Source: Novosphingobium sp. Gsoil 351
GTDB lineage: Bacteria; Pseudomonadota; Alphaproteobacteria; Sphingomonadales; Sphingomonadaceae
Direction: 5' to 3'
DNA length: 64,000 nucleotides
Assembly: GCF_009707465.1 (NCBI RefSeq)
Contig: NZ_CP046120.1
Location: 3,191,501-3,255,500 of the forward strand
Part shown: positions 1-7,918 of the stretch, in pieces
How the letters are laid out: each line of letters begins with the position of its first letter
How positions within the stretch are numbered: position 1 is the first letter of the stretch
The notes under the pieces: model-generated
The model's database searches: none
Seen by the model: only the letters and a program-made list of their open reading frames with translations
What the model was told of the DNA's origin: nothing
Position numbers and translations under genes: made by a program

Positions 1-83
1 CGCTCCGGCCGGAGTCGGCCCCAATGCCGACCCCTCGGTAACCTCGCTCTTTGCTATCAGTTATCCGACGACCTGCTAGAGCG

Positions 84-875
84 TCATGCGGATGCCGACC
101 GACCCGTGGCGTCGAGGATCACTTGGATTGTATCGATTGGTTGATCCCACATCGGGAAATGACCGCTCTCCGCGAACCAGTGCATTTTTGCCTTTGGAAA
201 GGCAGCCATCGCTCTGTTCGCTTGCCTTGGAAGACATAGTCGATCCTTGCGGCCCCAACCGATGACGACCGGTGCATCGGTGGCCCCAGGGCCGTCCTGC
301 ATTGGCCCGGTAGCGAGGTCCGTCACCAGCGAGTCGAAGGTAGACGTACCAGCGAACGACCGCAGTTCGTTCAGAACCAGAGAGGGATCCAGCGCCCACG
401 GCTTTGCAGAAAGCTGAAGCATGAGGGCGGTGCGACCGGCGACATTCTTGGTGATGGCGGGAAGCGCTGGTCGCATCGCCTTTACCGCTGCAAGCGACGC
501 CGTGATGGTGGTCTTGAAGAACGTGCGTTCCCACCCTTGCCAGAACCCACCCGGATCGAGGGCGACGACCGCACCGGCGCGACCGCGGCGTGCCATCTCG
601 AGCACGAGGCGAGCACCCATGGAGCTGCCGACCATATCAATGGCTTCGAGATTCTCGCTCACCAACCAGTCCTCCACGGTGCGCGCCAACCCGTTAAACG
701 TGCCGCTGTCGGCCTCTGCAGGGGTTTGCCCGTGGCCGGGCAGGTCAAGGGCAATCACGTCCCGCTCTTTCGCAAGAGCCGTCATGATTGTGTCCCAAGA
801 GCGGTGGCTTCCTCCCAGACCGTGAATGAGCAGGAGGGGTTTACCGCGGCCCGAGCGCGTGTGGTGCATGGTCAT
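84..875 (-). CDS. Alpha/beta-fold hydrolase
   Basis: A 263-residue cytoplasmic alpha/beta hydrolase. The oxyanion-loop motif LLLIHGLGGS lies near residue 14. The nucleophile elbow is GSSMG with Ser85, the acid is probably Asp211 in WGRKDRL, and the catalytic His239 is in ESGHFPMW, so the triad is complete. The substrate cannot be read from sequence; esterase, lactonase or C-C hydrolase are all possible. Two in-frame ATGs six bases apart (875 and 869) could start it and neither has a clear ribosome site. It stands alone, about 280 bases from the next gene, which lies on the same strand. Confidence 0.85.
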   Translation of the reverse strand: MTMHHTRSGRGKPLLLIHGLGGSHRSWDTIMTALAKERDVIALDLPGHGQTPAEADSGTFNGLARTVEDWLVSENLEAIDMVGSSMGARLVLEMARRGRAGAVVALDPGGFWQGWERTFFKTTITASLAAVKAMRPALPAITKNVAGRTALMLQLSAKPWALDPSLVLNELRSFAGTSTFDSLVTDLATGPMQDGPGATDAPVVIGWGRKDRLCLPRQANRAMAAFPKAKMHWFAESGHFPMWDQPIDTIQVILDATGRSASA

Positions 876-1157
876 AGGAGGAGAACGCCTCGCAGCGATT
901 TATGGCTGCCATGCCTGTGAATGTCCGCTTTTCCGAATTGATCACCAGGACCGGAAATTCCTCAACCGGCCCCGTTGCGTACTCTAGTACCCGCGTGAAC
1001 CAACGGCTGCCTTCGGCGGGTCAGTTTGAGCCGCTGACCGGCAGCAATGCCAGCGACTGCGTTTGTTAGACTTCGTCCAAATCGGTAATATCGCACTCAG
1101 CCTCTAACCGCAGAGCGCTTCATATCGAAGACGCTCTGCGGCTTCGCGCATCGTCAA

Positions 1158-1733
1158 TCAGGACGGCGGCAGCGACTTCATCATCTTCGCGACCATCGAG
1201 TTCAGATGCGACTGGGAGAGGTCGCTCTGGGTCACCCGATCCTCCGACGCCGCCCGCCAGACGAGGTCACCGGTCTGCCGATCGACGAGATCGATGACGA
1301 GCGTACCGTGGGTGTAGTCGTAGGTCGTGACGACCGGTGCCGCGCCCCAGCGGCGCACACAGCCGCGCCAGCCGCAGAAGGTGGCGGCGGTGTCGGTGAG
1401 CCGGGCACCCTGCTGCTGTTTCAGCACGACGTGGAACGACACCGCCAAGTCAGAGATCGCCGGGGACGCAGCTTTGCGGAACCCATGCGCAGCAAGGTTG
1501 GTTTCGATAGCGGTCTGCAGTCGCCGCGCGGTGATCTGGTTGGCCACCGCCGAGTTCGCCGGATCGACCAGCGCGCTGCTGGTCGGCGCCCACGCGAAGC
1601 TCGATCCAGCGGGCAGCAGCGGGGCGCCGACTTGCATGGTCAGGGTCTTGGCGTCGGCGGTGGTGGCCTGGAAACCCGCCACTGTTGCCATCGCGGCCAG
1701 CGCGAAGACAGCGCTGCGAAGGTAGATACTCAT
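1158..1733 (-). CDS. Exported DUF4136-like protein
   Basis: About 191 residues. The N-terminus MSIYLRSAVFALAAMATVAG is a signal peptide with a likely cut after TADA. The body, with a SSFAWAPT segment, an ITARRLQTAIETNLAAHGFR helix and a GTLVIDLVDRQTGDLVWRA strand pair, follows the DUF4136 family of periplasmic or outer-membrane lipoprotein-like proteins of unknown role. I chose the ATG at 1733 because AAGGAG sits seven bases upstream; a second ATG at 1739 and a longer upstream reading also exist. There is no lipobox Cys at the signal end, so it is probably soluble periplasmic. It follows the efflux operon on the same strand after about 230 bases. Confidence 0.65.
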   Translation of the reverse strand: MSIYLRSAVFALAAMATVAGFQATTADAKTLTMQVGAPLLPAGSSFAWAPTSSALVDPANSAVANQITARRLQTAIETNLAAHGFRKAASPAISDLAVSFHVVLKQQQGARLTDTAATFCGWRGCVRRWGAAPVVTTYDYTHGTLVIDLVDRQTGDLVWRAASEDRVTQSDLSQSHLNSMVAKMMKSLPPS

Positions 1734-1963
1734 AGTCATTCTCCTTGGAATTTTGGATGCACGGGGCCGGCCGCGAAAAGCGGGTGCGGTCACGTGCGGA
1801 CGGATTGTCATGAGGGTTGCCGTTCGCCGCCGAAGGGGGGATAAGCGGTGGCGAACGGCGGGTGCACTTTGCTTTCGGCGGGAGGCGGAGTGCGACGCGT
1901 CCCGAGGGGGTTTCGGTTATCGCGAATGGCTACATCGGCAGATCTCCTTGTCAGTGGATAGTT

Positions 1964-3499
1964 CTAGTGAGCGGCGGAGGTATCGACCTGGCGCGTCGGG
2001 CGCGGGGCGAGCCAGATGATCGATGCGGCGGCGGCGAAGATCGCGGCGGCGAGCACGAAGGTCTGACCCGTCGCCAGTGCGACGCTTTCCTTGTCGACCA
2101 GCTGGCTGACGATCATCCGCGCCTGTTCGGGACCGTAGCCTTGCGCGACGAGGCGATCGATCGTGGCCTGTGCGCCATTGAGCACACCGCTGAGCGCGGC
2201 GCGCTTTTCCTGCGCGCCATCGTACCACAGCGTAGTCGAGATCGCGACCGCGACCGCCCCGGCCATTGTTCGCAGGAAGTTCATCACCCCGGCAGCGGAG
2301 GCGGTTTCCTCCTCGTCGACCGCGCCCAGCGCGATCGTGGTCAACGGCACGAAGAAGAACGGCATCCCCGCACCCTGGATCAGCTGGGGCAGCGCCAGCG
2401 TCCAGAAATCGGAGCCGCTGTTCCACCAGAAAACGCGCAGCAGCGATGTCGCGGAGAGCCAGCACACCCCGATGAAAACCAGCCGCCGCGGGTCGACCGT
2501 GGTCATCCGCTTGGCGACGACCGGTGCCATCAGCACCGCGGCGACGCCGTTGAACGCGGTCGCGTAGCCAGCCCAGGTCGCGGTGTAGCCCATCGCTCCC
2601 TGCAGCCACTGCGGGATCACCACCAGGCTGGCGAAGAACGTGCCGTAGGCGAATACTAAAGCGATCACAGCAACCGCGAAGCCGCGGTGGCGGAGTGGAC
2701 GCAGGTCGACAGCGGGCTGGTCCTCGGTCAGCTCCCAGATCAGGAACGCCGCGAACCCGACCGCGGCGACGATCGCCAGGTTCACGATCAAGGTCGAGCC
2801 GAACCAGTCGTGCTCGCGCCCCAGGTCGAGCATCAGCTGGAGCGCGCCGACCCACAACACCAACAAGGCCAGCCCAACCCCGTCGATGCGGTCCTTGATC
2901 CGCTCGGTCTCGGCGGGGCTCAGGACGGCGAACGCGGTCAGCGAGCAGACGATGGCGATCGGAATGTTGATGAAGAAGATCCAGTGCCAACCCCAGCTAT
3001 CGCTAATTGTCCCGCCGAGGATCGGGCCAAAGATCGGAGCGGTCAGAGTGGTCATCGCCCAGATGCCCATCGTCATCGCGTGCTTGTCTTTGGGGAACAC
3101 GCGCAGCAGCAGCGTCTGGCTCAGCGCCATCAGCGGGCCGCCGCAGATCCCTTGGCCAATGCGAAACGCGACGAGCGCGGCAAGGCTCGTCGCAGTGCCG
3201 CACAGGAACGAAAATATCCCGAACCCCAGCATCCCGCCGGCAAACACCCGCACGGTGCCGAACCGGCGCGAAAGCCACCCAGTGAGCGGCACGCAGATCG
3301 CCTCAGCCACGGCGTAAGAGGTAATCACCCAGGTGCCTTCGCTCGACGAGATTCCGAGCCCGCCGGCGATGTGCGCGACCGAGACGTTGGCGATCGTGGT
3401 GTCGAGCACCACCATGAAGTTGGTGACTGCCAGCACGACCCCGGCGAGCACTAGCGCGCCGCCGGAAAGCTGGGTGGAGGTTTTCGAAGGAGCAGTCAT
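1964..3499 (-). CDS. emrB: DHA2-family MFS multidrug transporter (EmrB-like)
   Basis: A 511-residue, 14-helix inner-membrane drug/H+ antiporter. It shows the DHA2 signatures LDTTIANVSVAHIAGGLG in helix 1 and WVITSYAVAEAICVPLTGWL in helix 2, then the GGPLMALSQTLLLRVFP and FGPILGGTISDSWGWHWIFF loops. It starts nine bases after the EmrA stop, so the two are co-translated partners. With EmrA and the NodT lipoprotein it would form a tripartite pump exporting hydrophobic drugs or uncouplers across both membranes. The family is clear; the substrate is not. Confidence 0.93.
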   Translation of the reverse strand: MTAPSKTSTQLSGGALVLAGVVLAVTNFMVVLDTTIANVSVAHIAGGLGISSSEGTWVITSYAVAEAICVPLTGWLSRRFGTVRVFAGGMLGFGIFSFLCGTATSLAALVAFRIGQGICGGPLMALSQTLLLRVFPKDKHAMTMGIWAMTTLTAPIFGPILGGTISDSWGWHWIFFINIPIAIVCSLTAFAVLSPAETERIKDRIDGVGLALLVLWVGALQLMLDLGREHDWFGSTLIVNLAIVAAVGFAAFLIWELTEDQPAVDLRPLRHRGFAVAVIALVFAYGTFFASLVVIPQWLQGAMGYTATWAGYATAFNGVAAVLMAPVVAKRMTTVDPRRLVFIGVCWLSATSLLRVFWWNSGSDFWTLALPQLIQGAGMPFFFVPLTTIALGAVDEEETASAAGVMNFLRTMAGAVAVAISTTLWYDGAQEKRAALSGVLNGAQATIDRLVAQGYGPEQARMIVSQLVDKESVALATGQTFVLAAAIFAAAASIIWLAPRPTRQVDTSAAH

Positions 3500-3508
3500 G
3501 GCGGCGGC

Positions 3509-4687
3509 TCACCCTTTGCCCGAGACGTCGATCTCGGCTTCCATCGACAGGCCGACCTGCAACGGATTGCGGACCAGCTCGCGCGGGTCGAGGGCGACGC
3601 GCACCGGCAGTCGCTGGACCACCTTGATCCAGTTGCCCGTGGCGTTCTGGGCGGGGATTAGTGCGAACGCCGAGCCGGTTCCTCCCGAGAACCCCGCGAC
3701 GCGGCCGTGATAGACGACGTCCGAGCCGTACACGTCCGACGTCAGTTTGACCGGCTGACCGATCCGGACACGCGTGAGCTGGCCCTCCTTGAAGTTGGCG
3801 TCGACATAGGCCGCGCCGAGCGGGACGATCGTCATCGCCGCGGCACCCGCGGCGAGCCGCTGGCCGACCTGGACCTGGCGGTTGGTGACAACCCCCGCGA
3901 GCGGCGCGCGGATCACCGTCCGTGCCAGATCGACTTTCGCCTGATCGAGTTTCGCCTTCGCGGCGAGCACATCGGGATGGGTATCGACCGTCGCGCCCGC
4001 GATCATCGCGTCGTTGGCCGCGCGATTGCCCGCGGCTGCGTTGCGCGCGGCGCTCGCCTGGGCGAGACCGGCGCGGGCCTGCGCAACGTTGCCCGCGGCC
4101 GCGGCATAGGCGTTGCGCGCTGCGGTCAGCTCCTCGCCCGAAACCGCGCCGGTCTCGGTCAGTCCGCTGCGGCGCCCCAGATCGGTGCGCGCCTTTTCGA
4201 ACGCGGCCGAGGCGATCGCCAGATCGGCGCGAGCGCGGGCGATCTCGGCGCCACCGGCCGCGACCTGTGAGCCGAGCGCGCCGCTGGTCGCCAGCGCCTG
4301 GCTGAACTGGCGGCGGACCCGCTGGTACTCGGCCTCGGCCTTCGCCACCGCGAGCCGCGCGTCGGTGTCGTCGAGCCGGAACAGGATCTGGCCCTGACGG
4401 ACGAACTCGGTGTTGCGCACTGCCACGTCGGCGACTGCGCCTGCGACCAGCGGCGTAACCTGCGCGGTCTCGGCGTTAACGTAGGCGTTGTCGGTGGCGA
4501 CGTGATCGCCGTCGGCCAGCAAGAAGTATCCGGCAGTCGCGGCGGCGAGCGCGAGGCCAAGGCCGGCGAACAGCGTGCCGCGCCTCGTCCGCTTGTGCGG
4601 CGGATCGGGAGGACGGAAATCGAGGTGGGTGACAGTGCTTTTGTCGTCTTGGAAGGCTTGGGTCAGTTCTGCGGTTTCGGTAGGCAT
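3509..4687 (-). CDS. emrA: HlyD/EmrA-type membrane fusion protein
   Basis: A 392-residue periplasmic adaptor. One N-terminal anchor (GTLFAGLGLALAAATAGYFLLA) is followed by the barrel-sandwich start DNAYVNAETAQVTPLVAGAV, a long Ala-rich alpha-hairpin (residues about 120-240), the second lipoyl half VIRAPLAGVVTNRQVQVGQR and a beta-barrel end. It couples EmrB to the outer-membrane channel. AGGA lies upstream of the ATG at 4687. It is third of four genes in a minus-strand operon, after the NodT gene and a small membrane peptide and before emrB. Confidence 0.92.
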   Translation of the reverse strand: MPTETAELTQAFQDDKSTVTHLDFRPPDPPHKRTRRGTLFAGLGLALAAATAGYFLLADGDHVATDNAYVNAETAQVTPLVAGAVADVAVRNTEFVRQGQILFRLDDTDARLAVAKAEAEYQRVRRQFSQALATSGALGSQVAAGGAEIARARADLAIASAAFEKARTDLGRRSGLTETGAVSGEELTAARNAYAAAAGNVAQARAGLAQASAARNAAAGNRAANDAMIAGATVDTHPDVLAAKAKLDQAKVDLARTVIRAPLAGVVTNRQVQVGQRLAAGAAAMTIVPLGAAYVDANFKEGQLTRVRIGQPVKLTSDVYGSDVVYHGRVAGFSGGTGSAFALIPAQNATGNWIKVVQRLPVRVALDPRELVRNPLQVGLSMEAEIDVSGKG

Positions 4688-4717
4688 GTGAGATGTCCTT
4701 GGCTGTGTGGGAAAGGA

Positions 4718-4855
4718 TCAGACGGGAAGGGCGTGACTGTGCAGCGCGTCCATCGCGAGCAGCCAGGCACCGCCGACGATCACCGCCTTGCAGGCGGTAC
4801 CGATGACGACGAGGCGGGCGATGCGGTGCCAACGGGGAGGGGTTCGGGTGGTCAC
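4718..4855 (-). CDS. 45-residue single-pass membrane peptide in efflux operon
   Basis: This short frame starts with GTG at 4855, preceded by AAGGAG nine bases upstream, and encodes 45 residues. After a basic N-terminus (TTRTPPRWHRIARL) comes one hydrophobic helix (LVVIGTACKAVIVGGAWLLA) and a short tail. It fills the gap between the NodT gene (27 bases) and emrA (30 bases), so it is almost certainly co-transcribed. By position it may assist or modulate the pump, as small membrane subunits do for other transporters; that is inference. I do not recognise a named family. Confidence 0.6.
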   Translation of the reverse strand: MTTRTPPRWHRIARLVVIGTACKAVIVGGAWLLAMDALHSHALPV

Positions 4856-4881
4856 GGTTGGTTCTCCTTTGAGGGTTGGGT

Positions 4882-6306
4882 TCAGGTGGTCGCGAAGCCG
4901 CCGCCGAGCGCGCGGACCATCGCGACGTCGAGGGTGAAGGCGCGCGCCTGGAGGTCGGCGACTGCGCGGCGGCCCTGGAGCACGCCATCCTCGGTGCTGA
5001 GCACGTCGAGGTAGGTCGAAAGCCCGCTGCGGTAGCGCTGCAGCGCCAGCGCCAGCGCTTGTTCGGCCGCGGCCAGGGCCTGACGCGAGTGTTCGGCGCG
5101 CTGCGTGAGGTAGTTGCGGCTGGCAAGCGCGTCCGCGACCTGGCGGAGCGCCTCGGCGACGAGCCCATCATAGCGCGCGACCGCCTCGTCGTAGCGACCG
5201 CGAGCACCACGATATTGCCCCGACAGTGCGCCGCCGTGGAAGATCGGCAGGCTAACCGCCGGTCCGACGTTGCCGAATGCTGAGCCGCCATCGAGCAGAC
5301 TGGCTAAGCCGAGCGACTGGAGTCCGATCAGCCCGCTTAGGCTGATGTTGGGATAGAAGGCAGCGCGGGCGACCTTGATCCGGTTCGCTTCGGCCTCGAC
5401 CGAGGCGCGCGCGGCAGCGACATCGGGCCGGCGACCGACCAGGTCGATCGCGGCGTTGGCTGGCAAGGCGCGCGGTGCCAGTTCTGCGACCGAGGGAGCG
5501 GCTATCTCGAGTCCGCGATCCGGCCCCGATCCGATCAGCGCGGCGAGCGCGTTGCGCGAAAGCGCCAGCGCCTCGTCGGTCGCGGCAAGCTCGGCCTGCG
5601 CCGTGGCGGCGCGCGATTGCGCCTGCCTGAGCGCGACGTGGGTATCGAGTCCCGCCGCGGTGCGTCCCGCCACCAGCCTCGCGGTTTTCTCGCGATTGGC
5701 CAACGTGGCTGCGAGCACGCCGTGCTGCGCGTGGAGTCGACCGAACTCGGCGTATGCCGAGGCGATTCCCGTGGTCAGCGCCAGCCGCGCCTCGGCCAGC
5801 TCGAACTGCGCCGCGTCGGCATCCGATCGAACCGCCGCGAGGTTGGCGCGGTTGCGGCCCCACAGATCGAGATCGAGCGAAAAGCCAAGGCCGATCTTGG
5901 CGGTGTCGCGCCAGCCATCGGGGACAAACACGGCGGGGACGCCGTTATTCTCGCTCTGTTGGACGAACCCGGCGCTGCCGCTCAGATCGACCGTCGGGAC
6001 GAGCGCCGCGCCGGCCTGCTGGGCGAGACCTTGTGCGATGCGCAGCCGCGCCGCGGCCTGCTCGAGCGTTGGTGCCCCGGCCAGCGCCTCGCGCATCAGG
6101 CCGTCGAGCTGGGCGTCGCGGTAGCCGCCCCACCAATCGACGGTAGGCCACGCGCCATCGCCGTTGCGCAAAGTTTCGGTTGCGGCGAACGAAGCCGCCG
6201 CGCGAGGTTGGGGCCTCGCCCCCAGATCGGGGACCGAGGCGCAGGCGGGAAGCAGCGCGGAGCCGGCCAACAGCAGGGCCAGCCCGCGAATGCGGGTGAC
6301 GGGCAT
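4882..6306 (-). CDS. NodT-family outer-membrane efflux lipoprotein
   Basis: A 474-residue TolC-like channel. The signal peptide ends in the lipobox LLPACASV, giving a lipidated Cys. Two outer-membrane efflux repeats follow, with typical stretches such as GLGFSLDLDLWGRNRANLAA and ISLSGLIGLQSLGLASLLDG. I chose the ATG at 6306 because it places the signal sequence at the N-terminus; a longer reading begins at 6369. It is the first gene of the pump operon and faces the TetR gene across an operator-rich gap. Confidence 0.92.
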   Translation of the reverse strand: MPVTRIRGLALLLAGSALLPACASVPDLGARPQPRAAASFAATETLRNGDGAWPTVDWWGGYRDAQLDGLMREALAGAPTLEQAAARLRIAQGLAQQAGAALVPTVDLSGSAGFVQQSENNGVPAVFVPDGWRDTAKIGLGFSLDLDLWGRNRANLAAVRSDADAAQFELAEARLALTTGIASAYAEFGRLHAQHGVLAATLANREKTARLVAGRTAAGLDTHVALRQAQSRAATAQAELAATDEALALSRNALAALIGSGPDRGLEIAAPSVAELAPRALPANAAIDLVGRRPDVAAARASVEAEANRIKVARAAFYPNISLSGLIGLQSLGLASLLDGGSAFGNVGPAVSLPIFHGGALSGQYRGARGRYDEAVARYDGLVAEALRQVADALASRNYLTQRAEHSRQALAAAEQALALALQRYRSGLSTYLDVLSTEDGVLQGRRAVADLQARAFTLDVAMVRALGGGFATT

Positions 6307-6324
6307 TTCGGAACCTTTCGTTGA

Positions 6325-6340
6325 GGTACTTGGTGGTACC
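6325..6340. promoter_or_regulatory. Operator-like palindrome, copy 1
   Basis: GGTACTTGGTGGTACC has half-sites GGTAC and GTACC with six bases between. It lies just upstream of the NodT start codon. The same GRTAC-N6-GTAYC pattern recurs twice nearer the TetR gene, which suggests TetR binding sites. Confidence 0.5.
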
Positions 6341-6378
6341 GTTATCGCCGATTCGCGACCCCCCGTCAACCTAAAACG

Positions 6379-6394
6379 GTACTGTGTGGTATCT
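6379..6394. promoter_or_regulatory. Operator-like palindrome, copy 2
   Basis: GGTACTGTGTGGTATC is the second copy of the GRTAC-N6-GTAYC pattern. The extended segment 6379-6397 is close to the reverse complement of the region around copy 3, so the two look like one operator in opposite orientation. It lies between the divergent NodT and TetR genes, where it could block the efflux promoter. Confidence 0.55.
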
Positions 6395-6491
6395 CGATTA
6401 ATTTGAGCGCAATTACTGTGCTTTAGCCTGGAATCTGCTGCTCAAACGTGCGGCGAGCGCCGAACTTTCTGTCGGGCGAGGGGGAGGACCC

Positions 6492-7214
6492 GTGGAGGCC
6501 GTTCCACTATTGGCGCTTGCAAATTACGAAATGAGATACCACAGTGTACCCATGAAAATCGGAAAACGGGAAAGCCAGCGCCTCGCGCGCCGGGCACAGA
6601 TCATCACCCTCGCCCGCGAGGAGTTCTTCGAGAACGGTTACGAGGCGACCACCATGTCGGGAATCGCGGCCCGACTGGGCGGATCGAAGCGGACACTATG
6701 GGCCTATTTCTCCTCGAAAGAGGCCCTGTTTACTGCGGTGGTCGAGGATACCGCCGCGGGTCTGCGCTCGAGGATCGAGATGCCGCGCGACGGCGGCGAT
6801 GCGGTCGTCAGGATTACAAAGTTGTGCCGGTCGGCGATCGATCTTGCGCTTTCTCCCACTGCGATCTCGATGTTCCGCCTCGTGGGTTCTGCCTCGGACC
6901 GCCATCCCGATGTCGCCGCGACATTTTTTGCCCGTGGTCCCGCCGAGACCCAGCGGGAGGTCGGCAACTATCTTGCGGGCAATTTCGCCGACGTCCTGTG
7001 GACCAGCGATTTTCTTACGGCCGGTCGCGACCTGATGACGCTCGCCGCGTCCGAAATGCATTTCGAACAGGTCTGGGGACTGTTGCCGAGCCCGACCGCG
7101 GCCGAACGCGATGCCAAGGCTAGACATGCGGCAAGCCTGTTCCTCCGCGCCTACGCGAGGGACCCTGATGCGCTGATCTCGCGCGAGGAACTTGCTTCCC
7201 AGAGCAGCGCCTGA
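6492..7214 (+). CDS. TetR-family regulator of the efflux operon
   Basis: Encodes a TetR repressor with the N-terminal helix-turn-helix (EEFFENGYEATTMSGIAARL then GGSKRTLWAYFSSKEALF) and a C-terminal ligand domain. Two starts compete. GTG 6492 has a strong GGGGGAGGA site and gives 240 residues. ATG 6552 gives a more typical length of 220 but has no ribosome site and directly abuts an operator-like palindrome, which would suit a leaderless, autorepressed transcript. It is divergent from the EmrAB-NodT operon and is inferred to repress it, relieved by a pump substrate. Confidence 0.85.
   Translation: MEAVPLLALANYEMRYHSVPMKIGKRESQRLARRAQIITLAREEFFENGYEATTMSGIAARLGGSKRTLWAYFSSKEALFTAVVEDTAAGLRSRIEMPRDGGDAVVRITKLCRSAIDLALSPTAISMFRLVGSASDRHPDVAATFFARGPAETQREVGNYLAGNFADVLWTSDFLTAGRDLMTLAASEMHFEQVWGLLPSPTAAERDAKARHAASLFLRAYARDPDALISREELASQSSA
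6535..6550. promoter_or_regulatory. Operator-like palindrome, copy 3
   Basis: GATACCACAGTGTACC fits the GRTAC-N6-GTAYC pattern and ends one base before the ATG at 6552. If transcription of the TetR gene begins there, bound repressor would cover its own start. If translation begins at GTG 6492 instead, the site lies inside the coding region. Confidence 0.5.
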
Positions 7215-7445
7215 CCGACCAAACGACGAGGAACCAGGACCGATCTTCTCGCTTCCAGATTGGAACAGAACGGTGACCCGTCGATCTCAAGCGTGCCCTT
7301 TACGTCGAGAGACGGTTGCCAATCCAAACGTCTGCTTGTTGCGCACTAGGCGCCAAAAGCTGCCGGGCCGCCCTCGGTCCCATTCCGGTTGCCAGACGGA
7401 ACGTCGCACGGCACCTAGTCTGACGCGCGCCTAAGCTGTCTAGGG

Positions 7446-7883
7446 TCAACTGGCGGCGAGGGTTTCGTCGCTGCTGCGAGCCAACTCCAGCATGAAATCC
7501 AATAGGGCGTCGCCGGCCGGCTTTTTCCCAAGTGCTGCAAGCGGCGAGTCACCAAAGCGGTCACGCAGCGCTTCGTTGTCTCCCACAAACGCCATCGACC
7601 ACTGCTTGAATCGCCGACGGTCGCTAAATTGCGAAGAGAGGATTTCCACGTTGTCATGGCGTGGGTCGGCCGCAATCCTGGCGTACGTGGCGCGCACAGC
7701 TGTTCGATCGCCTTCCAGCGCCTGCACGAATTTGCCCTCGGTAAACAGCAATGCGCCGGTAACATCGACCGCCGCATTGCGCTGCCGCGCGATTGCCAGA
7801 ATGTCGTCGATCATGGCGAGATCGACCGCGTTGTCCGGGTTGAGTTGTGCGCAACTTGAATAGACCAGGTTGTATATCGACAT
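7446..7883 (-). CDS. BLUF-domain blue-light sensor
   Basis: A 145-residue protein that is essentially one BLUF domain. The flavin-site residues are present: Tyr8 in NLVYSS, Asn36 in ARQRNAAVDVTG and Gln54 in GKFVQALEG. The typical DRR-FKQW-MAFVG segment follows, then a short helical cap. BLUF proteins bind FAD and rearrange a Tyr-Gln hydrogen-bond network in blue light. The start ATG 7883 has AAAGGAAC upstream. It lies 36 bases after a GGDEF-EAL gene on the same strand, so it probably signals by partner contact, as short BLUF proteins do, and that enzyme is the obvious candidate. Confidence 0.9.
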   Translation of the reverse strand: MSIYNLVYSSCAQLNPDNAVDLAMIDDILAIARQRNAAVDVTGALLFTEGKFVQALEGDRTAVRATYARIAADPRHDNVEILSSQFSDRRRFKQWSMAFVGDNEALRDRFGDSPLAALGKKPAGDALLDFMLELARSSDETLAAS

Positions 7884-7918
7884 CGCGTTGGTTCCTTTTG
7901 TGATCCGTCTTGAAGCTT

